Below are positions 35,781 to 46,486 of a stretch of DNA of 64,000 nt, piece after piece; the first letter of the stretch is position 1, and each line of letters opens with the position of its first letter. The notes beneath the pieces were generated by a model. It saw nothing but the letters and a program-made list of their open reading frames with translations, did not search any database and was not told the DNA's origin. Source of the stretch: Opisthorchis felineus (lineage: Eukaryota; Platyhelminthes; Trematoda; Opisthorchiida; Opisthorchiidae). Position numbers and translations under genes: made by a program. The stretch is taken from NCBI GenBank assembly GCA_004794785.1, contig SJOL01006494.1:669566-733565 (forward strand). Direction: 5' to 3'.

Positions 35781-38348
35781 GTTACCAAATTTTAGGTCAG
35801 TTGATTAAGCTTCTAGCTCCCCAGTTAGTAACCATAGTTTGGACTAGAACTGTCCGAGCTAGTCGGGAATTAGAACATCGTGTAAATCTGTGTAAATAAA
35901 ACAGCCGAAACCAGAGGAGCGGCCCGCTCCCAAACGTTTGGGCTCTAGTTCATGTCTGTTCACACCAGTAATCCGAGGGGGTGTAACATTGGATCTCCTT
36001 TGTTATCCCTCACTCCTGGTTGTTACGTTGTTCCAAGTATCAATGTTTTATAGATCTTACGACTTGTTTCAAGCTGACTGACTGTTACATAGACAGCTGT
36101 CTCTCATATACAGTTGGGTGGCGGTAGTCATTTGAACAAGATGTTAGCCGAATTAGATGGGAGAAAGCATGCCCACCGGGATATCTTTCATTCTTCACGT
36201 CCGTTTCAAATTCGCTACCAAGAGTCGATGTTTGATGGATTCATTAGGAACTTTGAAGTGGCAATTTCCTCAACAAAGGAAAGCAGTTCACGTTGTAATC
36301 ACGAGGGTGCTGTAAAGGTTTTTAGCTCTTTCGGTTGAACCTTGCTTAGTATCAACACCAATTAGCGCTACATACGCAGGCACCAAGGGCACGAAGATCG
36401 TGCTAGTCGCACTCGATCAACGTTTACAAGCTTCGTTCGGTGCACCGACTGTTGTCAGGTACAGCCGAGTCAACCGGCATACGTACGGGTGAATTCGCGT
36501 GCAACGAACTGCCCAGTTATATGGCTACCAAGTTCCAAAGAGACCAATAAATTTATCTAGTTAGCAAAGTGCTTTCGTCCAAATAGCTGAATTATCGGGG
36601 TTGCAGGATTCGAGTATTTGGGAAATGACTGCAAAACACATCAAACGCAGAAACTGAGATGCAACAGCCTCATGAATACAGACTACTTTGACCACGTTTT
36701 TATAAAAGGTAATTAAGGATTACAACCATCTATGGTTAAGAATTTGGCCCAGTGTATGAAGTTTGAGAGGCACATTTCACACAGTGATGTTCTCTCTCAG
36801 ATAGTGTGCATTGCAGTCATACATTTGAAGGAAAACCGAGGCAGTTTAGATACAGAGAGGCCTGTTAGCTGGATTCATTCTGATCCGTGGTGGTTGACAC
36901 AACAGTACCTTGGACTACTTAGGAGCCATGTTTCATAAACCAATTAGGCTTGATTACTTCAATAATGCAGTGACATGGGGAATACCGTAGTTCACCTGAT
37001 TGTGGAATTTGATATCGAAGAAATGGTATGATGCATACATTTAATTTATGAGCATCGATTTGAAAAATCATGAATCACGTGATTTACAGTCACCCATATG
37101 GACAAGAACTAGGGGTCACCGAATTTAGTGGATCACGCTGTCAAAGCTGCGTTATAGGTGTGACGTAGTCGGACAGGGTCACATATGGGAGCAGGCTTAA
37201 GATATCAGTACTTGGAACCTAATTTCCACACACACGAAAACTAACTGGTGATAACAAAAGGATTCAGTAACTTAGGTAAATTTGCCGCAAAAAGTATCTC
37301 CTGTTTTACAGTAGGGACGATACTATACTCGGTTCACCGCTGTTCCTAGGCAGCAACAGTACGGGACATTCGTGATGTCGACTCATCCTGTTATAGGGGA
37401 CAGTGGGCGTAACGTAAGCAGGTCGGCCTACCCGGATCCAGGTGAGGACGGTTCCCAAAACCGTTTGATTTACTGGATAGAGGTGGTGTGAAGGAGTTGA
37501 GATCCCCATGAATCCTCTGTCAACTGATGAGGAATTTGACGTCTGTGGAATAAATTGCCGGTGTTGCTGCTACAAGTTCAGGAAACGGTCTAGTCAGATT
37601 GGACAACGAGTGCAGTGCAGAGGTGGGAAATACACAAAAAGATTAAACATACCTATAGAGAAAGGGAGACAGTTGAGAGAAATCCGTTAGCTGCCGAACA
37701 GCGAGTATGTGTAGGCAGCCTTGAACGGGTTGTGTTAAGGAACCATCAAATTTACCCCGTTGGAGTGGCCTGTTGACCTCCAAATGCTACAAGAAAGCAA
37801 ACGGAAGTGGAGTAGTAAGGGACTAATAGATTTTCAATCAGGAGTCCCGCTTGCAAAGTTAGACCAATTTCTTGGTAAGCCGAGAAGCATCCTACTGAGA
37901 ATGATGAGGAAAATGCAATCCACCAATACTAACAGGGACTCGCATCCGTAACCTTTGACAGAGGTGAACATTACCATTGAATTGTGAATAAAATATAGAA
38001 AAGATGAGTGAGAAAAAGTCTGATAATTCACTATTCAATGAGTTCATGACAGTGCACTGAAGTGGGAACACAGTTTTAGTTAACAGTGGCAATATATCGA
38101 GTGCCGCAAGGCAACCACATCGACACCGACAGCTTAAAGTCGGAGAATTTGCCTCTCACACCAACGGTTGCGGGCTATAGTTCCGGTAATCGGGACTAGT
38201 GGGCTGTGAAATGATGATTGCCACAAACCAGGGTGAAAGAGTCAGAGAGTGGTTCTTATCTCTTCAATATACATAAAAGTGGCTTCACACACTCGTTAAA
38301 ACCATAGAAATAGCAAACAGTAACGACTTGAGGTACAAACATACTTAC

Positions 38349-38531
38349 CCTTAGAGATTCCGTCACAGAAACGATCAGAGGAATAAAGTGAGCATGCTGG
38401 ACAGCTGTTTCATTCTCTTGTTCATGCTGTTCGTATTCTCCGGTTTCGTTCACAAAAATCCACTGATAACTGTAATATGGAAGAAGCATCAAGGGTGGCA
38501 AGATGAAAAACAAACTTCGTGCGTATGGCAT
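38349..38531 (-). CDS. Possible exon of an unrecognised membrane or secreted protein
   Basis: The minus-strand frame runs from ATG at 38531 for 61 codons to an excellent donor AAGG|GTAAGTATG. It reads MPYARSLFFILPPLMLLPYY (a signal or transmembrane segment), then a polar segment with an NET glycosylation site and many E and H residues. The frame stays open upstream to 38594, so this could also be an internal exon. No partner exon or family was identified. Confidence 0.3.
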
Positions 38532-41334
38532 TAAACCCTCAAGCCTGTCTGATATTGCCACATGTCGACGAAAATCTTCCTCGAAATTTAACAATTACCG
38601 TACTTATTCTACTATTAGGATAAGCGAAACGCAACAAAAGAAAGTAATACGATCTCAGCACAGAATTCGGCAGACCGCGCGCCACCATTCAACCCGAAAA
38701 CACAATATTATGGATCCCAGCTGTGAATTGGGATTAGGTCTTCACGGCTTTAACAAGTTTTCAGACTGATTTACTTCACTTTCAGTAACTAAGTCTAGCA
38801 ATAAAACATAAAAACGTATAACGGATCAGATCTGTGGGCTCACTATACCTCTTATTCAGGGAACGAACTACAAGTCTGCTCTGCTGCGTTAGAAATCTAA
38901 TTTCTTGCGAGTTCATTCTTCTCTTCCAAAACGATTAGGAATTTAGCCGTACCTCTGGTCAGTGACATTCACGCACTTCCTTAGAATTCTTAAGAAAATT
39001 AATTAGTTTGCTGCCCTCATAATCGCAACCAATGGAGCCATGGAGTAGCACTGGTAGACTACTGGCAGCGCAAGCTCCACTCCACGGAAGTGTCGCTGAT
39101 CGCATCTTCATGTGTGCATGTAATATGAGGAATTTTCAACGGGCTGAGCGCTTCTTATTCATCTACCGTGTCAATGGAGTGTAGTCAGCCGCTCAAGTTT
39201 TCAATAGCCAAAAACTCTGCTTTGTAAGCAGCAAAGTGGTTTTCACAAAACATGATGTGTGGTCTTTTCGTGTTAAGAGACCTATTTGACAAATAGGAAA
39301 CGACGCCGGAATCGAAAGCAGTGATCAACATTTTCACTCAGTCTGACAATTATTTAAAATAAAGCTGAGGTGCAGTGCTAGATCGACAACCCATGAGTTT
39401 CTGGAAACTCGAGAGGAAGTTATCCGAACAAGATTAAACGAGAGAGTATCCTGTACAGGTTCATCCTAAATGCTTTCACTAAGTTCTACAAAACAACTGC
39501 GTTGCAACTACACACTCATGACAAGTGAGAACATCTTATGGAGTGGATTTAGGAAACGAACAAGAGACAGTCTCCAATGTGTGAAGATATTCTTCAATCA
39601 TGGACTGGATACTAAGAACCATCTGTACTGCTCACAATAAGACTTCAGATTCATCCCACAGACATCCTAGTTACGGTCCGAAAACACTCGTGCGGTTTAG
39701 AAAGTACAGCGATTATACTACAAAACCTCGACGACTCACAAAACACCATTACATAGAGCCAACTAACTGAGGGTTATAGGTCCACGCTTGTTTCGCCAAC
39801 GATAGATAGGTGCCCCAACCTTGAGGCTTGGAATGGTGAAATACACATAATACTAAAAAAACTTCCCTATAGAATGGACAAAGACACATTCTATATATAG
39901 TCTCCAAACTATGCTTTTTTCCTCGGGTTGTTTTTCGGTTTTCCGAGGTAATATGAGATTGTTGTTTGCTCTATTTGTGTATTTACTAATGACGCGACTT
40001 ATCTGCGGGAGGCCTCCGAGTGGCAGATCCTAACCGGATGAGAAAATAGCCGGGTCTGAGACACGTCGCAGTTACAGCTAGTCAACTTCGATGAAGTAGC
40101 TGAATTTGCGGAGCTAGACTTGAAGGTAGAAGTAGTTGAGTACCGGAGACTATATTCATTCATTCCTTCTCTGAGGATCTTAATGTACCAAATACCCGTT
40201 AAAACCAGATGAGTGCATTTCGCGAATACCTAACAACCCTTAGTCCATATATAACCAAAACCTTACTTTCGCTATCCCCAGTTTCATAAATATTTATACT
40301 CTGCTGTAATTTTGTACGCTGAAAATCACCTCCTGGTGCATAAAGCTCCTTTTGACTTAATTTGATGTAAGCGCTGCAAGAAACCCAAATCAACAAATTA
40401 GCACGGGACAGATGCGACAATTAAACGAAATGTTCTGAGATAGACTGCAACAAGTTGAGAATATTCCTTTTTTCGAGCATGACGTTGTCATTGGTAGCTG
40501 TTTCTTGGTTCATTTCTTTGCTGTTTTCACGCACACCTTCAGGGCTTTGGTAGCTATTCACATCTGCAGTAGACAATTAAAATTCATTATCTTCTGGTCT
40601 GCTAGGAAACGCTACAACCAGCGCTGCTAACAAAATCTTGCAATCGATTAACGTGGAGCCGCAGCATCAATCACTTCTGGAACGATCTGACATTGCTAGA
40701 TAGCGGTCCCAACAGTATGTACGGTTGCGTGAGTCGATTGTAGCTACACGGGACAGACAGGCTAAAAATATTCCTACAAAAGTCGAAAGTAACATGAAAA
40801 ACACAGTATGTTATTGTCCAAACTTCCTCGTAATAAAACCTCCTTTGGAGTAGAGGTGCAGCCTCAAGTGAGAGAGAAAAAGCGTTTGATAAGATTAACG
40901 TTGTGGAACACATTTGAATATCCTTTCATTCATAAAGCGGTCAGAACCATACATTTTAATTTTTAGTTTTAGTTTTCTTCTGACCCACAAGATTGTACCG
41001 AAATGGAAGATCTTGGTAAGCGAATAATAGCAGTATGTAATTGCGGGTATCTGGAGAACTGCATCCGAAGTTTGAAAAGCTGGGTTTCGTGGTCCTGGCG
41101 TCAATGTGTTCAAGCGTTTCTTTACACACAAACAAGAAGATGCATGCGCAGACGTATAAGACACTGGCTGGAAGTTGAGGTCAGAAGTTTACTATTTGTA
41201 GCCAGCAGTGGCGAATATGCTGTGATATATCTTAGTGCGACGATGACCTGACTTGACTGTGGGGCTGTGACTAGCTTATTTGAGTGCCTTCGAATAGCCG
41301 ACCATTGAATAATATAAGATAAATAATCGTTCAG

Positions 41335-41506
41335 ATGTAACACCCTTTCTGCGCATAGCTGCCACGCTATCCGAAGTAAGCACAAGAGCTGAGACAGCCA
41401 GTTTGCCCAAGGCTAGAAGGGAGCATTCGAGATGCCTGGGTTGGGTTCGAACTACGGACCTTCTGGCCAGTAACTTCGCGTCTTAACAACTGAGCTATCT
41501 CGAACC
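41335..41506 (-). repeat. tRNA-derived SINE, with intact tRNA-like head
   Basis: On the minus strand the head begins GGTTCGAGATAGCTCAGTTG. It has a box A (TAGCTCAGTTG) and a box B (GTAGTTCGAACCC) about 45 bases apart, as in an RNA polymerase III promoter. The body, with GGCAAACTGGCTGTCTCAGC and CGTGGCAGCTATGCGC, follows. The head does not fold as a real tRNA and the unit recurs elsewhere, so it is a SINE and not a tRNA gene. Confidence 0.7.
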
Positions 41507-41759
41507 AGCAATCCAACGGCAGTGGATTGAACGAAATGGAATTTGGAAAAGTCACAATGGATACCTAATTCGGAAAGTGATAAACTGGATCACGGTTGTA
41601 TTTGATACTTATACCACTTATGTCAATGCAATCAAGCAATTTATCAGCTGTAAACCATGTACCATAGGCGCATGGGTCCCAGCTGCTACAGTTTCGAACA
41701 GCAGAAAACGAGAGAGTGTGGGACATACAGCCAAGCCTTGGAGACCATGGAATGTTCAG

Positions 41760-44328
41760 TTAGTCCGGGAACTGGTAACTACGCACTGAAGGCGATAGCT
41801 TTGATGCACGAGCGTCACTGACTGCGCGATTGTGCCATTTCTGCCAGTGTCATTAAACATCAGTGAGTGGAGTCGTGGGGTCCCCATCCAGGGAGGCAGC
41901 AGTTGTCAACCCAACTAAGTTTACTAGTTAGTGTTTTCGTACTTCGTTGCCAATTCATACACTGTTCACCTCTCGGTCGCTTCCACTCAGCACAGGGCCG
42001 GGCGAAAAGAGCTCTGTGAGGCAGACGGTCTTCTCGCATGCGGAGTACATGTCCTAACCAGCGTAACCTATGAAGCGTGAGTAATTCATCTATCGCCGGA
42101 GAGTTCCTTCTTCCTAAGACCATCTGGCGTACCTCAGCATTGCTGATCCGATGTTCTCACCAGACCTGACCAATGCCTCAGAAACACCGATGGTCAAACA
42201 CTGACATCTTTCGTAAGTCCTCTGTGCGTAGAGGCCACTTCTCTGACCCATAAAACGGCATGGATCGTATTGACGCAGTGTGAACTCTACCCTTGTCCTC
42301 ACGTAGGCGCCATAGGCATCGGAAGTTGGCAAAAGCTGCCCTGGCCTTTCCGATTCGAGAGGTAATCTCATCTCCAGCCAGTCCACCGGAACTTATACAA
42401 CTGCCCAGGTAAACAAATATATTTACCACATCGATTGGCTCGCCTGCAAGCATGAGGTTTGGGTCTGATCCCACCCAGTCTGGTAGCAGCACTTTACACT
42501 TTGTACGTGTGAAGCACATGCCAAACCGTGCGGCAGAGTTATTTAGGCTATTTAAAATGCTTTGCATTTTTGAAGGATCTGAACCAAGGGGAGCAATACC
42601 GTCCGCATACTTAACGTCTGTGAGCGAACGTCCCGGGAGCATTTCGACCCTCGAGGTTTCAGAGGCAGGCAGAGAAATTTCAAGCAGCACATCAATAAGA
42701 AAGTTGACGGAGAAAGGTGAAGGAGGGCAGCCTTGCCTTACACCACTGGACGTGGTGAGCTCAGGCGAGAGCTTCCCGTATACTCGTACACACCTACAGG
42801 AGTTCGCATGCAGTATGCTTATAAGGTATATAAATTTGGAACGGGTGCAGATCATCCGGGCCAGGTGCCTTGTCGCGTTTCAGGATTGATATCTCACGCT
42901 GGATTTCTGTTGTTCATGGCGGGTTAGTGTTGATGTTCCATTCAGGTCCACTGGGTTATTCCAGCGGTTTTGTTGAAGGAGACCAGCTGAACTGTTTTCT
43001 TTGAAGTGTTCAGCCCATCGCTCAAGACGATGATTAAGGAAGTGAATTGCCGTTCTGTCTTTTTCGCATATCGGTTCGCTGACACTTGTCTTATTTTAAC
43101 CGGTTGGTCGAATCAGCTGAAACAGTGCACGGCTGTTGTCTTCTGCGAAAGCCTTCGTCATCCCATGGGCCTTCAAAATTTACCAGCGTTCTCTGTCGTT
43201 CCCCAAGTTCCTGATTATCCTATGTTTGAGGGATCTGCGTCACTAGTCACTGGTATGGTCTCTCTGGCAGCAATAAGGTTTGCTGATGTCGGCGACATCC
43301 ACCGTTCATTTAGAATTAGACGGCTTGGACGAACAATTCTGAAAACTGAGGGCATAGATTCTTCAACCAGCTTCCGTTCAATCTCCAAGCAATCTTTGTC
43401 ATCCGCATGACTATGCATTTCCAGTAGCTTTCTAGGCAGACCAGCTCGAAACAAGCTACTGAAACTTGTCGAAGTTGATGAATTGAACTGCTCTGCTTTG
43501 GCACGCGTAATGCTGACGGAAAGCGAAGTGCTAACCGGGTCCGCACGATAGCATGATTAGAGTCAAGTTGCGTACCCCAGAAGGAACGACAATCTTTGAT
43601 TGAGGCTCTCCATCGGTAACTAATAACCACATGGTCCAATTGACTCCATGGCTGTCTTGCGTTTGGTGAGCGTTTGTGTTGGAAGTTCGTACTGGTCAGG
43701 AACAGACGACGTTCAACACACAACTGAAACAGTCACTCTCCATTATCCGTACGCTGAGCTCGACTCCAAATCTACCACCTAAGTGTGCTTCTTGCGGACT
43801 TAGTCGTCCAAATTGGGCATTCACATCAACCACCAGGATTACTACATCCGTCCTTCTTGTTGACCGAAGCAGTCGTGACAGATCTTGATAAAACCGGTTC
43901 TTCTCAGTCTCAGAACTGCAGTCTGTCGGGGCGTATGCTGAAACGACGAATAAATACCGTTTAATGTATCGGCCTGCATTGATCTTAATTGAGCCACAAA
44001 ACTGCAAAGCGCAAAGGCGACTGTTTACTGGGATCCAATCCAGTAAAGCGCTTTCAGCCTCGGGGCTGAGTGCAACGCCCACACCGTAGATATCACGAGC
44101 CATTGCGTCAGGATCGCCGGATACCCGAAGAGTGAAATGTGGGAGATCTGAGCTCATCCTAAGCGGCTTGAGGTGCACGACCGAAGTGGGGTCTTGTATG
44201 CGTGTTTCGGAGACACAACATACATGAACAGAGAGGGAGAGCAAGATTTCAGCAAGGGATGCCTGTTGCCCAATTCGACATAGAGTACGGACATTAAAGG
44301 TTGCAACGTGAATCAGATCTTTTTTCAC
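41760..44328 (-). mobile_element. Non-LTR retrotransposon (LINE), endonuclease plus reverse transcriptase, degenerate
   Basis: The minus strand starts at 44328 with KKDLIHVATFNVRTL, the AP-endonuclease opening. Further endonuclease motifs follow (CVSETRIQDP, VVSAYAPTD, DVNAQFGRL), then in another frame LDHVVISYRWR near 43650. LERWAEHF lies near 43020. A reverse transcriptase with SGVRQGCPPSPFSVN and VKYADGIAPLGSD follows (42855-42178). The C-terminal RLRWLGHVLRMREDRLPHRA block lies at 42123-41860, and the frame drifts to a stop near 41760. The element copies itself by target-primed reverse transcription when intact. Here it has several frameshifts, loss of the N-terminal half of the reverse transcriptase (a jump near 42860) and a YADG in place of the catalytic YADD. 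The clade (RTE-like versus CR1-like) is uncertain. Confidence 0.93.
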
Positions 44329-44368
44329 GAAGGAAACTACTCACGAGGTTGCTGAAAACTCTTCGACA

Positions 44369-44411
44369 GCCCACGACCGGTTTCGCCCCTCTTGGGGCTA
44401 ATCAGGTAGGC
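44369..44411 (-). ncRNA. Hammerhead ribozyme in the LINE 5' leader (one core mutation)
   Basis: Minus strand: GCCTAC (stem I), CTGATTA, stem II GCCCC-AAGA-GGGGC, GAAA, CCGG, TC, then GTGGGC. GCCTAC and GTGGGC pair over six bases as stem I, and CCGG is a tiny stem III like that of the schistosome satellite hammerhead. The expected cut follows the TC at 44375. The catalytic G8 is T in CTGATTA, so this copy should not cleave. It ends about 40 bases before the LINE ORF. Confidence 0.65.
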
Positions 44412-44456
44412 GCAGTCCCCGAGTTTCCGTCAACCTTATGTTCTACTTGAACCCAA

Positions 44457-44605
44457 ATTGCACTGATTTCGAGAAATACACTCATTTGCAAAGCAATTTG
44501 GTTTTCACGAGAGACTCAACTGAATCTCTTGTTTATGATATTCTTTAACTGAATGTACTGCACACAGGCCGCCTCATGTTTCAGTTGGCACGACATTCGA
44601 GATAT
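44457..44605 (-). repeat. 5' leader of the LINE, minus orientation
   Basis: Read on the minus strand it starts near GATATCTCGAATGTCGTGCC and continues AACTGAAACATGAGGCGGCC, GTGCAGTACATTCAG and GAGAGATTCAG into the hammerhead and ORF. This is the copy that ties the dispersed repeat family to the LINE. Confidence 0.8.
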
Positions 44606-44722
44606 CGAGATAACTGAAACATGAGGCGGCCTGTGTGCAGTACATTCAGTTGAAGAATAGCATAAACGAGAGATTCAGTTGGGTCCCTCGTTAAAACCAA
44701 ATTGATATGCAAATGAGTGTGA
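44606..44722 (+). repeat. Second leader copy, head-to-head with the LINE leader
   Basis: It begins at GATATCGAGATAACTGAAAC and continues ATGAGGCGGCCTGTGTGCAG, GATTCAGTTGGG and AACCAAATTGATATGCAAAT, breaking off at GAGTGTGAATCAG. With the preceding copy it makes a long palindrome centred at about 44603. Confidence 0.8.
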
Positions 44723-44745
44723 ATCAGATCTCTTGAGGTTAGTAA

Positions 44746-45580
44746 GTGATTATTTTGGTTTATTTTTCTAGGCGACGGTTTAGACACGGAATAATGGCTA
44801 GGGGACCGGCAGATGGGTTGATCGCACTGCATCGTTCGATGGGTGGGTCAGGAGTGTGGGAGAAGCCCGGTGAGCGAAGAGCTGCAAGGGCGAATGGTAC
44901 TTCCCGGTTTCCCAAGCAGAAAAATGGTTTGGTTGAGGTACTCCACCTTAAGCCTTTGACTCGAAAGTCTGACATACAAGGCAGTGGGAGAATGTAGGGC
45001 TTTGTTCAGGGACCCTGCCACTGACTCGAAAATTTGAGCCGCGAGGCAGCGGTTGTTAGGGTTTTCTTGGGGACCCTTCCCGGAGCCAATGACTCAAAAG
45101 GCAGAGGGGGGACGCCCTTGCCAGAGGACGCAGGGAGTAAGACATCACTGCCTCACTCCCAATGCAGCTACACACGGCAGGTGGTTTTTGAGCAGCACTG
45201 GACTCTTTGGTTTTGAAAGTATTTCGACCGTATTAACTAATGTGCCGGCGGCCACGGTCAACCGTTGGGCGATCGGGACGTGCGGGTTTTAGGGCCGACC
45301 TTTTCTAACTTGTCCTTCCCCGGGGGAAGGCAGCATCGTTGCTTCCATAAATATGGACATGCTGGTCGCCTGGAGGAAACGCCTTACTCCTATTGCAGAG
45401 GACAGCACGACTTTACCTGCAGACCGCCTCGTAATACGATTACTCGCAATACGGTGACTCGCTGTTCTTCATCGGGCTGCTCCCCATCTTCCTGGCATGG
45501 TTGAAGCTTTAGGAACTGAGTTCCTAAAGAAGCCCGACCACCACGACAAGGTGACAGGCTTAGGTTGGGATATCACCTGT
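44746..45580 (+). repeat. GC-rich block of unknown nature, probably repeat
   Basis: Base composition rises sharply compared with both sides, and all three plus frames stay open for 60-80 codons without resembling any protein. It follows directly on the truncated leader copy, so it may be the body or leader of a second element. Nothing in the window repeats it. Confidence 0.35.
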
Positions 45581-46373
45581 GTCAAAATATCACCATTCTT
45601 TCTTAACGTTTATGACGACGCTAACTACTACGAGGCGATCCGCCCCACTTGATGGATAGTGTTGTCCAAATATGCATTTTGAGATATTTGGTATAATGCA
45701 ATAAGACTAGGATTGCGATTTTATTGCTGAGATGGATATATAGACCGCGAACCCAATAATCCTGCTTCACAGTAAACAAAGATTGGTGGATACCATCATC
45801 AGGATGTGGAATTTAACATGAAATTTCACAGTCAGTCCTGTGCTTCGGAGTAAGGCGCACGAGCCGGTTTCTTACACTTACTTTTAACAGCCGGGTTTCC
45901 GAGCACGGATAACGCAAATCAAAATGACAGTGAAAAGATCAAGTAGGCCTACATGAAGAGGGATGTTATCCTTAAAACAAATAAAATAAATAGAACAAAT
46001 TCAATTGAACACGTTATTAACGTCCTGCTGATTCGACCGTTACCTATCTGGGTAACTAGTACTGGGGTTCCGCCAGTTGCACGTTGATGAAAAACATCTC
46101 GGACTGTATTGCGGACGTTTTTGATTGTTGCTACTGAAAGTGTAGGATTATTTTACCTAAAGCACAGCGCGCCGGATAATATGTCAAATAAGGTTGGTAT
46201 CTCGGAAGCTATGTCGATAGAAATGCTTAGGAGTGTCGAAGATATCAGTATCCCCAAAGACTCTAAATTTTTAAATTGATGACAACTTAATTTTCTAAAA
46301 TTCGAATTCGAAACGTTCACATGATTTTTCATGCCACGTGATAATATTCTGAAACACCGCATTCATTTCTTAC

Positions 46374-46486
46374 TGAGCAGCTAAGAGTGTTAAGAGTGCA
46401 GCTAAGTGCCAAAGAGCTTCATGTCTTCCAAGGTCATCTGAAGTATATATATCTTTGGCGTTGTTGTGGCCGTAAACTGCAATGAA
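46374..46486 (-). CDS. DOP1: Probable DOP1 exon after the SLWP segment
   Basis: The acceptor is CTTTTAATTCAG and the donor is GCTCA|GTAAGA. In phase 0 it reads FIAVYGHNNAKDIYTSDDLG, then RHEALWHLAALLTLLAA. The layout (a short helix after PEL, a polar linker, then a W-x-L..A helix rich in leucine) fits the next DOP1 block, but sequence identity is weak. Two strong splice sites and phase agreement support it. Confidence 0.65.

Larger units (their letters stand above)
31174..46373. other. Repeat-rich gap between the insulin-like gene and DOP1
   Basis: Apart from the elements listed separately (hairpin at 31688, Penelope fragment at 32832, SINEs at 35262 and 41335, hammerhead motif at 35720, LINE at 41760-44328, leader repeats and a GC-rich block to 45580), no firm gene is seen. 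The stretch 36000-41000 holds several short open frames (36114-36338, 37508-37690, 37760-37951 on plus; 38349-38531 on minus) that I cannot assign. The last DOP1 exon or exons may lie hidden in the right part. Confidence 0.5.

Noticed and set aside
41440..41506. tRNA gene with box A and box B
   Set aside because: The arms do not close into a proper cloverleaf, and the head continues into a body repeated elsewhere, so it is a SINE.
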